Source: Macrolepiota albuminosa
Lineage: Eukaryota; Basidiomycota; Agaricomycetes; Agaricales; Agaricaceae
Length of the DNA: 64,000 bases
NCBI GenBank assembly: GCA_027475525.1
Contig: JAMWFC010000055.1
Coordinates: 2,877,042 to 2,941,041, forward strand
Direction of reading: 5' to 3'
Shown here: positions 46,193-58,627 of the stretch, piece by piece
Numbering within the stretch: position 1 is the stretch's first letter
How the letters are laid out: each line of letters begins with the position of its first letter
The notes under the pieces: generated by a model
What the model saw: the letters and a program-made list of their open reading frames with translations, nothing else
The model's database searches: none
Told to the model about the DNA's origin: nothing
Position numbers and translations under genes: made by a program

Positions 46193-47489
46193 ATGAGCAA
46201 GGTAGTAGCCATCACTATGCTCCGCGAACAGCTGGCGACGGTACCGCCTGTTGAAACGGCCGATCTCACTGGGAAAACTGTTATGGTGATAGGAGCAAAT
46301 GTTGGACTGGGCTTTGAAGCTTCCAAACACTTCGCTCGAATGAATCCTGGTCGACTTATTCTCGCATGCCGAAGCAGGTCGAAGGGTGAAGCTGCGATAG
46401 AGAGTGAGTTCGTTGTTTGTCCACCTCATATGTCAACGACGCCAATGTTGATATTATCACAGAAATCCAACAAGATACAGGTTATCAGGCGGCAGAGCTC
46501 TGGATCGTTGATTTAAGCGAGTTCTCGTCGGTCGTCGCTTTTGCCGATAAGTTCGAGAAAGACGGTGGACGATTGGATATTTTGCTCGAGAATGCAGCTG
46601 TCCTTCCTGGTAAATATGTATCTACTTCAGATGGCTGGGAGAGAACGTGAGACTTCAACCTTGTTCTGGTAGACGAGTCTTTGGTTGATTGTGATCTACA
46701 GACTTCAAGTCAATTGTCTCTCCTTATTCCTCATTGCCTTGCGCTTGCTTCCACAGCTAATCAAAACAAGCGTGGAACACTCCACGCGCCCGCGTCTGGT
46801 GCTTGTCAATAGTGAACTTCATTTCTACTCCAATATTCCAAAGAAGATCTTGCAAGGCGCAGATATATACAAGACATTGAACAGGGACACAAAGTTCGTT
46901 GTCTTCTTTGGGTTACTTTGGGTTACCACGACCATTCTCAATGACTTTGCAGTATTTCAGTGCGTTACAACGACTCAAAACGTAGAATTTTCTCTTTCTC
47001 CGTTGAACGCTTTATTGATGTGATTGTAGTTTTTTCCATTCTATTCTGTCAGGCACTGAACGAAAAACTTGGCACTCGGTCTTCTTTAATTGTGAACAGC
47101 GTCAACCCTGGTTTTTGTGTGTCCGAAATAAGGAAAGAGCTCTCTGGAATAGTGTGGGCCGTCTCTTGGCTCATGGAAAAACTCTTGGTGCGAACCACAG
47201 AAGAAGGCAGCAGGCAACTCGTGTATGCGGCCGTAGGAGGTAAAGACAACGAAGACCAGCTTCGCGGAGCCTATATCTCTTTGGCACGAATCTCAGAGGC
47301 GAGCGACTTTGCGATTAGCCCAGAAGGACATGTCGTACAGGAAAAGCTTTGGGTTTGTCGCAGTTATATACATTTCCAGTCGCGAATGACCTTGCTGAAT
47401 TACAATCTCAGGGGGAAGCTATGGAAATTCTTAGTAAGATTGATCCCAGCGTTGACGAGGTGGTGAAGAAGTATCTTGTCCGTGATTAA
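46193..47489 (+). CDS. Short-chain dehydrogenase/reductase
   Basis: NAD(P)-dependent oxidoreductase with a Rossmann fold; the substrate is unknown. It is most like the retinol-dehydrogenase/WW-oxidoreductase-like subgroup. Six exons (46193-46403, 46463-46646, 46702-46893, 46953-46981, 47030-47352, 47412-47489) give 338 aa. The cofactor loop is GANVGLGFEASKHFA and the basic residues ACRSRSKG follow beta 2. LLENAAV sits at the NNAG position and VLVNSE at the catalytic-Ser strand. The catalytic Tyr and Lys are in YNDSK, encoded by a 29-bp exon, and VNPGFC follows. No signal peptide or clear membrane segment at the N-terminus. Looks intact. Confidence 0.88.
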
Positions 47490-47931
47490 CTTGCCCTGCT
47501 ATTCAACCCTTCTTATATCCCGGTTGAGTCTTGCATTTAGTGGTTTGCCAAGTTTTCAATAATTATAACTCCTTCTGGAAATCAAAAGGACAGGCAAGAT
47601 TTGGACGCACGTGACTGAGATGGGGTCCTCCGATGGGGTCCACTGCGGGGTCTCCAGTTACTTGGGCTTTTGACTTGAATGGGGCAACTTCCCGTTGAGC
47701 TGGGCAGCACTTTCCAGAGAAAGATGACCGTGACAGCCTGACAGACTGCAGGCAAACTCGTCCTTGGCGCATACTTAGTGTGCTAGTGATCCGCCACTAA
47801 TTTACTGAGCACATGTAGAGACTCGCTGCAGATCGAATAGGAGGCTCGACTGAGCGGATCTGAAAGGTCTTTATTGACTCAGATTTTCAAACTCACCAAC
47901 AACCCCCATCGTTGGCTGTAGAGAGAACAAC
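47490..47931. other. Left flank of duplicated block 1
   Basis: From about 47584 the sequence is similar to 54216-54577 in the second block, so the duplication includes at least 350 bp of promoter DNA. Confidence 0.6.
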
Positions 47932-49181
47932 ATGCGTTTGCTTTGTTCAATTGCTGCCTTGACCTTACTGCTTCCGGGCTCTCTGGGTAGGGTATACAAT
48001 ATCTTCAACAATTGCCCTCAGAGCATCCGTATCTACATTGGCGACGAAGATCAGGGTAAGGTAACGACTGGCACCACGCTTGTCCGCAAGCTACCAAGGA
48101 ACTGGAGTGGGTCTATATATACGGATGCCAATGGGGGAAATGCAGATGGATCCAATGGCACCAAAGCTGGATTCTATGGCGAGGTCAACTCTTAGCGTTG
48201 TTTCTTTTTCTTTCGGCGTAATCTTGTTATAGGAAAATTACTATTACATCGTGGATGAGGCGCGTCTCAACACCGGTTTGAGGATTACGCCTGATGCCCC
48301 TGCCGTATGTAACACTTTCTGTGTATTAATCTCGATTTGACTACTCGTATAGAATGACGGATTTTGTCAACCAGCTATGTGTGACAATAAAGCATGTAAT
48401 GCAGCTATCTATCATGCCGACCCTACGACATTCCCTCCTCCTTCAAACACCCCGCCCCAAGCCCCCTTGTACTCATGCCCTGGATCCGACGTTGGCTACC
48501 AAGTGACGTAAGTATTCCAACTCCGACTTTGCGCCGCCGACGGACTTGTGACATCTTGCTCGCAGATTCTGCCCCAGCGGTACTTTCGCTTCCCCAAAAA
48601 ACAGTCCTCCGGTTGCCATCCACCCCAACGGTGATAAATCGAAATGCTTAGATGCGCGTGGTGGTGTTTTTGCTAATGGCACAGCTATCCAAATGTATCT
48701 ATCTACCTTCTTTTGATCTCATTGCATGTTTTGACTTACCTTTGCTCAGTTACGATTGTAATGGCGGCAGGAGCCAGCAATGGCTTATTACTGCCGCATT
48801 CACTCTCATCAGTGCTTTCGAGGTTTCCGCCTATAATGTTGATGCCGGGTCAGCATGTAAGTGACGTATGTCATTTTCCTTTCTTTTCGTACTTGACTTA
48901 TCCTTCTTTCGTGGAGACCCAAAGAATGGTGACAAAGTGAATCTCTGGGTCTACAGTGATTCTCGACTTCCTTATCAAAGTTGGTATTATACAGAGGATA
49001 AGCGCATCCAGCTTTATGGAACGGGTACGCCTGTTGATAATGCATTGACACCCCTACTCAGCTGACACTTTATTTAGGCCACTGCCTTGACCTTACAGAT
49101 GGTTCAAAAGCCAATGGAAACCAGCTCCAGACCTGGAATTGTATTCAAGGGAATACGAACCAAATCTGGACTTTCCCCTGA
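47932..49181 (+). CDS. Secreted thaumatin-like/ricin-B lectin fusion, copy 1
   Basis: 308 aa from exons 47932-48183, 48233-48304, 48353-48507, 48566-48694, 48750-48856, 48917-49024, 49078-49181. The signal peptide is MRLLCSIAALTLLLPGSLG. An N-terminal Cys-rich beta domain (about 20-165) begins RVYNIFNNCPQSIRIYI and includes GFYGEENYYYIVDEARLNTG, like small fungal thaumatin-like proteins. The C-terminal half (about 170-308) is a ricin-B type trefoil with QxW repeats: DCNGGRSQQW, YQSW and NCIQGNTNQIW. Only a sugar-binding fold is present; nothing resembles a catalytic toxin chain. It faces the kinase-like gene tail to tail and is duplicated with it. A role in sugar binding outside the cell is inferred. 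Confidence 0.85.
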
Positions 49182-50252
49182 TTTGCTCCAATATGGTGTA
49201 CGCAGGTCCTTGGTTTGTAGAAACATTCATTACAAATGCTTAGGCGTGAACTTTGATAAACTGGTTTTTGATGCGTTGGTATCGATGAGTATCCTTGTAA
49301 TGCCTATGTCGTTTAATCTAGCCACGATGTTGTGGCTGTTAACTTGAGGAAGTACTAGAATAATCATCGTTCATGTGTTAGCTCAATGTCATGCAGCGGA
49401 AACTCCTCAGTTATCGTAATTGATTCTCGGATCTTGAATGTTAAGGGTCATTCTCGCAGCCTTTAGGGTGCGATTTGTTAAGTATGCACTGGCAAGGACG
49501 TTCAAGAGGCACTTACAGCAATGCCTACATGGACTATGCTTCGATGTCAGAATTTAGCTGACTTCTGTGAGCTGGACAGCGACGTACAGGACCAGGAGGG
49601 ATCCGAATACGCCTTTGCTATCTCGGGCGAGAAAAAGGTTAGAGCGAAGGATAACGTCAGGGGCCTTTGCCCAGGAGGAAAACGACGCACCAGATATGAT
49701 AATGAAGAAAATGATGCAATCTCGAGCAAGAATGATCCTGACTAGAGTATACATGAACCATTTCCTGTCAATTATAAAATACAAAAAGCACACGTTGGAG
49801 TTCTTTCATTGAGTACGCCAATAATGGCTAGAGTTCGCGATGAGTTCACTAGGATGGCAGCGACAAAATATTTTAGAAGCTGTAAAATCAACACTAATAG
49901 ACTTGCAAGTCTTTCTGTCTATACAGGTGTTAACGTTAGTCTAGTCCAAGATCAAGTAGGTAAATATCTACTCACCCTCAGTTCAATTGTGAATGAGGGT
50001 GTACTACAGTACATGTACGTATTTATATGTAATTGTAACCATATAAGGGATATGGCCTTGTGGCCAGGAAGTAATAGAAAGGAAGAAAGGATGTGGCCAG
50101 ACGGCCAATGAAGGGTAGTGGACAAAGGAGTGATGAGGTACGAGGGTGATGGTAACAAAAAAAAGAAACAGAAAAGGGTATACAAAAAAGACTATTCGGG
50201 GTTTTTGGGATTTTACCAGTCATCATGAAGGCCTAGGGTTGATAAAGCTATG
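49182..50252. other. Convergent intergenic region, block 1
   Basis: Lies between the stop codons of the lectin and kinase-like genes. About 49750-50252 matches 56020-56523 of block 2. About 49350-49740 has no counterpart there, so it was inserted in block 1 or lost from block 2. No gene is recognised in that extra segment. Confidence 0.6.
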
Positions 50253-51686
50253 TCATTTTGTAATCCGTGGTGTCATCCATTCACCGGCGCTGATACCCTC
50301 CAATAGACTCCATGCTGAAAAGTCGGCATAATTGGGATCACATCCAAAAACATATTCCACCAGTCGTTCAAGGATTTGGTAGCGACCAATTATCGAAGAA
50401 ACACCGATCTCAATTGCTTCATATATATGCGAGTCACGAGTAAAGTTTGCACCGTCAGGATCCACCTCTTCGAATATACGAAGATATTCGTCACGGAACT
50501 TTTGAAGAACCTGAGGCGAATCTTCTTGTATCTCTTCACGTGCAGGTATGTGATCCAACTGAGCAGCCGCCCCATCTACGTCCTTTGTGAGAGTGGCATT
50601 TTCCTCCGTGCAACTGTCAATACGGTTATCTTTACTGCGTCCTGATGTCCCGTGGTCTGATAGATAATCACTGTCCTCTTGCAGATGCCTCTCTTCATCG
50701 TCCTCGCCATCGGGAGACTTATTCTGACTAGGAAAGCCATACCACAAAGGATCCCAATCTCGAGTGATCCATGAAGGATATCTAGCATATCCGGCCTGTC
50801 GAGGACCAGTACATGTATTATCCCAGTCAATCAGACCTGTGACATGGCCCTCATTATCGACGAATATATTTTGGTAATTGAAGTCAGGCATAGATAATAC
50901 GAAGGGAGGGCCGTCGAGACTTTGGTCTGGCAGTCCACCAGCAAAAAGGCGCAACAGTGCCAAGAAGTGTTTTTTATGCTGTTTATTATCCTCGTCAGAT
51001 ATCTCTGAGGCCTCTCTGGAAATTTCGTCAAAGAGATATGCATGCGATGTGTAATATGGACCCGTTAAAAAGGTAATTTCCTGCAAGATGTCGTCGTGTG
51101 TAGGAAGCAGAGGACCAACAATGTGTGTATCGGTCTTCGGGTCATATTCAAGACATCCAATAGATGGAAATTCGAACTCCCGAAGCTGACACATGCAGGA
51201 AATGAGAGATCGAAAGACGTTCTTGCGCCGTTCTTCTGTGAACCACGTGGGATCGAACCACAACTTACAGAGTTGGGTGCCCTCAACGCGATCAAAAAAA
51301 ATATATGGTCGGCCAATGGCATTGTTGATATCGACGGAGAAGTCGTGAATGACAGGTATAGGGATGGTAGTTCGACTCTGAATAAGTTTCATAGTAACGA
51401 TGTCCGACCGCATGCGTCTTTCCAACCAAGGGCTCCATTCGGTTTGGGGAGTACGAAATACCCAGTGAACATCGTCTTCAAAATCAACAAACCAAACTAC
51501 ATTGAAGGAACCCGATTTAGGAACTGGACTGACAGTGCAAGCCACATTAGTTGACGACCTGCGATTGCGTATAGCCGTAGCTAAAGACGCAATAGACGTT
51601 AGATCCATGCGATCAACAAAGGATGGAGTCTCAGAGGCATCTGACTCAGTGGAGAGGTGGTCGTGGGTTTGTTGAACGTCAGACAT
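50253..51686 (-). CDS. Aminoglycoside-phosphotransferase-fold protein, copy 1
   Basis: Single-exon frame of 477 aa. The fold is visible from VPKSGSFNVVWFVDFED (nucleotide-binding strands) and RMRSDIVTMKLIQSRTTIPI. IFFDRVEGTQLCKLW forms the hinge, VLSMPDFNYQNIFVD the catalytic loop, and LIDWDN the metal-binding loop. The catalytic loop is HGDxxxxN in active members; here the His-Gly are Met-Pro, while the Asp and Asn remain. Such variants are common among the many fungal APH-like proteins, whose substrates are unknown; resistance to aminoglycosides should not be assumed. Residues 330-390 form an acidic, low-complexity insertion. No signal peptide, so presumably cytosolic. Confidence 0.82.
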   Translation of the reverse strand: MSDVQQTHDHLSTESDASETPSFVDRMDLTSIASLATAIRNRRSSTNVACTVSPVPKSGSFNVVWFVDFEDDVHWVFRTPQTEWSPWLERRMRSDIVTMKLIQSRTTIPIPVIHDFSVDINNAIGRPYIFFDRVEGTQLCKLWFDPTWFTEERRKNVFRSLISCMCQLREFEFPSIGCLEYDPKTDTHIVGPLLPTHDDILQEITFLTGPYYTSHAYLFDEISREASEISDEDNKQHKKHFLALLRLFAGGLPDQSLDGPPFVLSMPDFNYQNIFVDNEGHVTGLIDWDNTCTGPRQAGYARYPSWITRDWDPLWYGFPSQNKSPDGEDDEERHLQEDSDYLSDHGTSGRSKDNRIDSCTEENATLTKDVDGAAAQLDHIPAREEIQEDSPQVLQKFRDEYLRIFEEVDPDGANFTRDSHIYEAIEIGVSSIIGRYQILERLVEYVFGCDPNYADFSAWSLLEGISAGEWMTPRITK

Positions 51687-51997
51687 ACGGAGCGCACAGA
51701 GAAGGAACTATAGTGGATGAACTACCACAAACAAGCTTTGCCAATTAGGAAATATTGAGTTGAAAAGTATCATTTTTGTGAGGACAAGCGAATAGTAACG
51801 GGTGTCCGTCACAACCAGAACTTAGTCAATCGATAGAACTGGGGTAAGTCTCCTAGATCCAAACCGAATAAACTAAGAACGTAGCTTATATACGGTTGGT
51901 TATTGAGTTAGCCAGAAGTCGGACAAAATAGAGTTAATGAAAGTAAGTAATGTCGGTGACGGTCACAATTTTCCAAGTTGATATGTAATGAAAAGAA

Positions 51998-52092
51998 CAA
52001 CAAACAACAACAACAACTACCATCTCCACCTTGTGGGTGTGGCTGCTGGTGACTCAATCGTTGGTTGTTCCGGCCGCTACGAAGGACTGGAC
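51998..52092 (+). repeat. Dispersed repeat with CAACAACAA lead, copy 1
   Basis: A CAACAACAACAAC run is followed by ACCATCTCCACC and GTTGGTTGTTCCGGCCGCTA. A related segment lies at 52918-53010. Confidence 0.5.
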
Positions 52093-52718
52093 TGTTGTTG
52101 CTGCCAATAGAATCAATTTCTTTCTACCACTATATGCAAGGTTTCGTATGCCAACATCAACTAATTCAACCAACCAATTTCATCATGACACCAGAATTAC
52201 TAACCATGCCAATTCAAATCTTTTCCTCATGCATTTCTCTGTTCAAGCCATGGACCTCCACGGAGCTATTGAGTTCTCTCAGCGGATGGTTTTTGTCTGA
52301 TGCCATTCATTTTTGTCGACATGACTCTGATTGAGCAAACTTAGCTGTGTGCATGCTAGGAAATCTCCACATCAACTCAACCACCACCACATCCTTTCCC
52401 TTACTTCATTCTTAGATAGATTATTGCAAAATGGAGTGTATTTTGAATGCAGTAGTGGCAAGTTTTTCTACAGAGCTTTGATTATATTCCACTTGCCCAT
52501 TAATACTTTACTTTATTTACTAGGTCTACCGAGGCATTGTAGAACGTCGTGTCCTCACTAAGACCGAGACCGCCAATCAACAAGACCTCGCTATATATTT
52601 TGATGAGCGAGTAATATAAAAGTACGCGTACACAGATGTAAGATAGAAAGTAGCAAACGAAAGAGAGAGGGAAGAAGAAGAATCCCCCTTCAGCAGCCCC
52701 ATCCGCCACCCTATATAA

Positions 52719-52872
52719 CGGATGTAAATGACGACATAACTAAATATAGCTCTGGTATGGAGTCGATTACAGGCATGTCTTTACAAACTTGTCCTCGGAT
52801 GTAAATGACGACATAACTAAATATAGCTCTGGTATGGAGTCGATTACAGGCATGTCTTTACAAACTTGTCCT
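52719..52872. repeat. Exact 77-bp tandem duplication (11)
   Basis: 52719-52795 equals 52796-52872 in intergenic DNA with no other repeat character. Confidence 0.95.
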
Positions 52873-52917
52873 TAGCTAATTATTCAGCAGGGGTAGATAA
52901 TACAATTGTAACATTGT

Positions 52918-53010
52918 AATAACAACAACAACAACCATCACCTCCACCCCTGCTTGCAGGATTGGCTCTGATATTGTTCATTGGTTGTTCTGGCTGCTAT
53001 GAGGGACTGG
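52918..53010 (+). repeat. Dispersed repeat with CAACAACAA lead, copy 2
   Basis: Shares the CAACAACAAC lead, CCATCACCTCCACC and TTGGTTGTTCTGGCTGCTAT with the copy at 51998, with substitutions. It could be an end of a small mobile element. Confidence 0.5.
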
Positions 53011-53671
53011 ACTTGTCAAGACTCGTTCAAGATTCTCGGAAAGACTTAAGACTGAATGAGCAAGTAAGCAAGAGGGAGACAACTGCGTTAATTGCCTAAG
53101 GTTGTTAACGAAATACATGAGGCTTTATAGTAATTAGATAGAGGAGAATTGAAACAAGGGGCAAGCGAGTAAAGAAAAAAGTCTGAAGAAATGGAAGCCT
53201 GTGATAAAAATTAAGGAGAAAATAAGGAGAATACGTAACTAGGAGAATTCGGAACTTTAAGCATATAGGAGTGTGCTGACGAGGTTATGTATGAGTAAAT
53301 AGTAGGTGATCGAATAGGAACTTGGAATCAGTTGATCGTGACAGGACTCCAATACTATTCTTGTGGAGAATTTCCTTGCTCCTGCACCATCCCTTCCAAG
53401 CTTCTGTCTACAAGAGTGCAGCCTAGTTGTGTTTCTAGGAGAGTTTCATGAAAGGAATATCTCTTTTTTTGAGAAGTTGTTTAGTCATGCTCAAGATTGT
53501 AGCCGGTCTTGATGCTGTGCACTCAGTGAAGATATGTGCTGAGTCTTGTATTTAGTTTTTGTTACTGTTGTTTTGTCTTCAATTTCAATTTATAGAGTGT
53601 TGTAACTCCTTCTAGAAATCAAACAGTGCCAGGAGTAAACACTGCTGAGGCAAAAATATAAAAAAGAATCA

Positions 53672-53825
53672 AAGAAATCTGTCATTTGTTTCTTAATCAG
53701 CTTTTTACTGTAGAAAAAGACATATTTTTTTTGGTTCAATGACTTTTTAAGAAATCTGTCATTTGTTTCTTAATCAGCTTTTTACTGTAGAAAAAGACAT
53801 ATTTTTTTTGGTTCAATGACTTTTT
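53672..53825. repeat. Exact 77-bp tandem duplication (12)
   Basis: 53672-53748 equals 53749-53825, including a T-rich stretch. Confidence 0.95.
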
Positions 53826-53930
53826 CCATCAGAAATTTGTTGGACTGAACTAGTCCTATTTAGGTCCCCGCATCCGAGAAATCACGTGACTATATGCTAT
53901 TTAGATCGTTTGGTCGTGCTTATCAGCCTC

Positions 53931-54122
53931 AGTTGTCTTCTACATCTTGACACGACACTGAGGCTGTAAGTTACTATCCTCTTGTTACCAAATACTTATA
54001 CTTACGGACCATATTATTGTACAGTTACTCTTTGTTCGTATCTGCATAGGTACAATAATCTTAGTTGTCTTCTACATCTTGACACGACACTGAGGCTTTA
54101 CTCTTTGTTCGTATCTGCATAG
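53931..54122. repeat. Two interleaved short repeats (A-B-A-B)
   Basis: Word A (AGTTGTCTTCTACATCTTGA..) occurs at 53931 and 54063. Word B (TACTCTTTGTTCGTATCTGC..) occurs at 54026 and 54099. The offsets (132 and 73 bp) differ from 77, so this is a separate local rearrangement. Confidence 0.8.
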
Positions 54123-54577
54123 ATCCGGGACTACAAAATTGACACATTGAAAGTAGCATAACAGGGTTCTCTTTTTACTTCTTCCCAAGGAAATACAATT
54201 GGGTGCCAGCCGTGGAAGCAACAGGCAAGATTTGGACAAGAATATTGGACGCGATGCGAACTGCACGTGACCGCGTGACTGTCTCCAGTTTGCTGGCTTT
54301 TTGACTTGAATGCGGAAACTTCCCGTCAAGTCCTAATCTTAGGATTAAGCTGGCAGCATTCTCCGAAGCAAAATTACCATGCTGCCCTGACTTACAGCAG
54401 GCAAATTCATCCTTGGCGCATACCTAATGTGCTAGTGATCCGCCGATAATTCACTGAGTCTCTGTAAATACTTGTTGCATGGCGAATGGAAGGCCGACTG
54501 AGCAAGTAAAAGGCCTTCATTGGTTGAGACTCTCAATCTCACCAACAACCTCCATCGTTGGCTTTAGAGATAACAAC

Positions 54578-55799
<1,222 letters not shown>

Positions 55800-56523
55800 T
55801 TGACTCTAATACGTTGTACGCAGGTTCTTGGTTTGTAGAAACATTCATTACAAATGGTTAAACGTGAACTTTGATAAACTGGTTTTTGATGCGTTGGTAT
55901 CCATGAGTATTCTTGCAATGCCTACGTCGTTTGATGTATCCACGATGTTGTGTCTGTGAACTTGAGACTATACGTTAATCCAGGTTCCTAGTGAACATGT
56001 TCAGGAGCGTCGATATACATGAACCCATTTCCTGTCAATTACAAAAATACAAAAACCACACGTTGGAGTTCTTTCTTTGAGTACGCCAATAATGGCTGGA
56101 GTTCGCGATGAGTTCACTAGGATGGCAGCGACAAAATATTTTAGAACCTGTAAAATCAATATTAATAGACTTGCAAGTCTTTCTGTCTATATAAGTGTTA
56201 ACGTTAGTCTAGTCCGAGATCGAGCAAGTAAACTATCTACTCACCTCAGTTCAATTATGAATGAGGGTGTACTATTTATAGTACATGTAATTGTAACAAT
56301 GGAAAGAATACTGCCTGGTGGCCAGGAAGGAATAGAAAGGAAGAAAGGATGTGGTCAGACGGCCAATGAAAGGTAGTGGACAAAGGAGTGATGAGGTACA
56401 AGGGTGATGGTAACAAAAAAGAAAGAAAGAAGGAAAGGGTATACAAAAAATATTCAGGGTTTTTGGAATTTTACCCGTCATCATGAAGTCCTAGGGCTGA
56501 TAAAGCTAGTTAATAAAGCTATG
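55800..56523. other. Convergent intergenic region, block 2
   Basis: 3' flanks of the second lectin and kinase-like genes. Similar to block 1 except for the roughly 390-bp segment missing here. Confidence 0.55.
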
Positions 56524-57915
56524 TCATTCTGTAACCCTTGGTGTCATCCATTGACCGACGCTGATACCCTCCAATAGACTCCATGCTGACAAATCGGCAT
56601 ATTTGGGATCGCGTCCAAAAACATATTCCGCCAGTCGATAAAGGATTCGGTCGCGACCAAATGTCGAATCAACACCAATATCAATTGCTTCGTATATATG
56701 CGAGTCACGAGTAATGTTTGCACCATCAGGATCCACCTCTTCAAATATACGAAGATATTCGTCACGGAACTTCTGAAGAACCTGAGGTGAATCTTCATGT
56801 ATCTCTTCACGTGCGGGTATGTGATCCAACTGAGCAGCCGCCACATCGACGTCCTTTGAGGCATCTGCCTCCATGCAACTGTCAATACTGTTATCTGATG
56901 TCCCGTGGTCAGAAAGATGATCGCTGTCCTCTTGCAAATGCCTTTGTTCATCATCCTCGTCGTCGAGGGCCTTATTCTGAGTAGGATAGCCATACCACAA
57001 AGGATCCCAATCTCAAGTGATCCATGAAGGATATCTAGCATATCCGCCCTGTCGAGGACCAGTACATGTATTATCCCAGTCAATCAGACCTGTGACATGG
57101 CCCTCATTATCGACGAATATATTTTGGTAACCGAAGTCGGGCATAGATAACACGAACGGAGGGCCGTCTAGACTTTGATCGGGCAATCCACCAGCGAAAA
57201 GGCGCAACAGTGCCAAGCAGTGTGTAGGAAGCTCGTCAGTTGTCGCTGAGACCTCCCGGGAAATTCTGTCAAAGAGGTATGCATGCGATGTGTAATATGG
57301 ACCCAATTCCTGCCAGACACCGTCGTCAGTAGAAAGCAAAGGACCAACAATGTGCGTATTAGTCTTCGGGTCATATTCGAGACATCCAATAGATGGAAAT
57401 TCGAACTCCCGAAGCTGACACATGCAGGAAATGAGAGATCGGAAGACGTTCTTGCGCCGTTCTTCTGTGAACCACGTGGGATCGAACCACAACTTACAGA
57501 GTTGGGTGCCCTCAACGCGATCAAAAAAAATATATGGACGGCCAATGGAATTGTTGATATCGACGGAGAAGTCGTGAATGACAGGTATGGGGATGGTAGT
57601 TCGACTCTGAATAAGTTTCATAGTAACGATATCCGACCGCATGCGTCTTTCCAACCAAGGACTCCATTCGGCTTGGGGAGTACGAAATACCCAGTGAACA
57701 TTGTCTTCAAAATCGACGAACCAAACGACATTGTAGGAACCCGATTTAGGGACGGGATTGACAGTACAGGCCACGTTAATCGACGACGTGCGATTGCGTA
57801 TAGCCGTGGCTAAAGACGCAATGGACGTTAAATCCATGCGATCAACAAAGGACGGAGTCTCAGAGGCATCTGACACAGTGGAGAGGTGGTCGTGTGTTTG
57901 TTGAACGTCAGACAT
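56524..57915 (-). pseudogene. Aminoglycoside-phosphotransferase-fold protein, copy 2, one nonsense codon
   Basis: The 5' 300 codons (57915-57013) are highly similar to copy 1, including IFFDRVEGTQLCKLW, VLSMPDFGYQNIFVD and LIDWDN. The frame then meets TGA at 57013-57015 where copy 1 has CGA (SWIT-R-DWDPLW). Beyond it the same frame stays open to 56524 and continues to resemble copy 1. A single transition thus truncates the protein after the APH core. Options are a young pseudogene, a shortened but folded protein, readthrough, or a sequencing error. The inserted loop near residue 220 is about ten residues shorter than in copy 1. Confidence 0.85.
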
Positions 57916-58627
57916 AGGGCACAGAGAAGGGACTATAGTGGATGAGCGTTTGAACTACGATGTCAGAACAAGGGAAGTGTGAATAAAGCACTGGGTTTAT
58001 ATGGCCAGGAAGCTACTCGGTCGAGCTAAGGGGCGGGGCTATGGTCTAAACATACTCTACTTCTAGTGTCTAGTGGTGATAATGTGATCTGTGGGTGGTG
58101 ATTAATGTTGATAAGGATGGGTTAAACACGGGCATGCCGGAATTTGAGGAGACTTGAAATCAGATTTATTGGCGGGAGGGCACGTGCAAATGACGTGCTC
58201 CGTGCGCAGGAGCAGTTGCGGTGGGTAAGCGGCGGATGGGTGGGTGGGCTGCTATGGCAAATACTCAGCGCTTTCGCATGGGTGGGGAGGGAGGGTTTTA
58301 AAGAAATAAGTTTCCCCTAGGGGGTGGTGAAACTAGTGAAGCTTTGAAGTCTCATATTACTCGTGCGCGATATAATAACATGACCATAAAAGGAAATGAG
58401 AGGAAGCCCTTTTGTTAATCACCCGACTTATCTCACGCTGGGTTAGCCGGCGTGGCACGTAGCCTCTCAGCTTCCAAAAAAGGAGAGAGAACGATTGACG
58501 AGATAACAGATAATCCAGTAACGGAATCACATCCCCACAAAGTCAAGTCGTTTTAGAAATTTCCGAAAGATCATTAACTTTTGAGAATTCGTCAAATACT
58601 CATTCGCATATATACCCTAGCCTTGAA
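57916..58627. other. Divergent promoter region
   Basis: Separates the leftward kinase-like copy 2 from the rightward M20 gene, so both promoters must lie here. GC-rich stretches occur near 58200-58330. No specific site was identified. Confidence 0.4.

Larger units (their letters stand above)
51687..54215. other. Spacer between the two duplicated blocks
   Basis: No gene recognised. Contains a diverged pair of about 90-bp repeats (about 51998-52092 and 52918-53010), two 77-bp duplications and a small rearranged repeat near 53931-54122. Confidence 0.5.

Noticed and set aside
48423..48682. Minus-strand frames over the lectin gene
   Set aside because: Shadows of exons 3 and 4; the same shadows appear in the second copy because the coding strand is conserved.
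47932..49181. Ricin-type toxin
   Set aside because: Only the B-type lectin fold is present; no ribosome-inactivating chain or other catalytic domain is encoded.
50253..51686. Aminoglycoside resistance gene
   Set aside because: Only the general fold is shared; the catalytic loop departs from resistance enzymes, and fungal genomes hold many such paralogues of unknown substrate.
53931..54122. Another member of the 77-bp duplication set
   Set aside because: The offsets are 132 and 73 bp and the repeated words are only partial, so it does not fit the fixed period.
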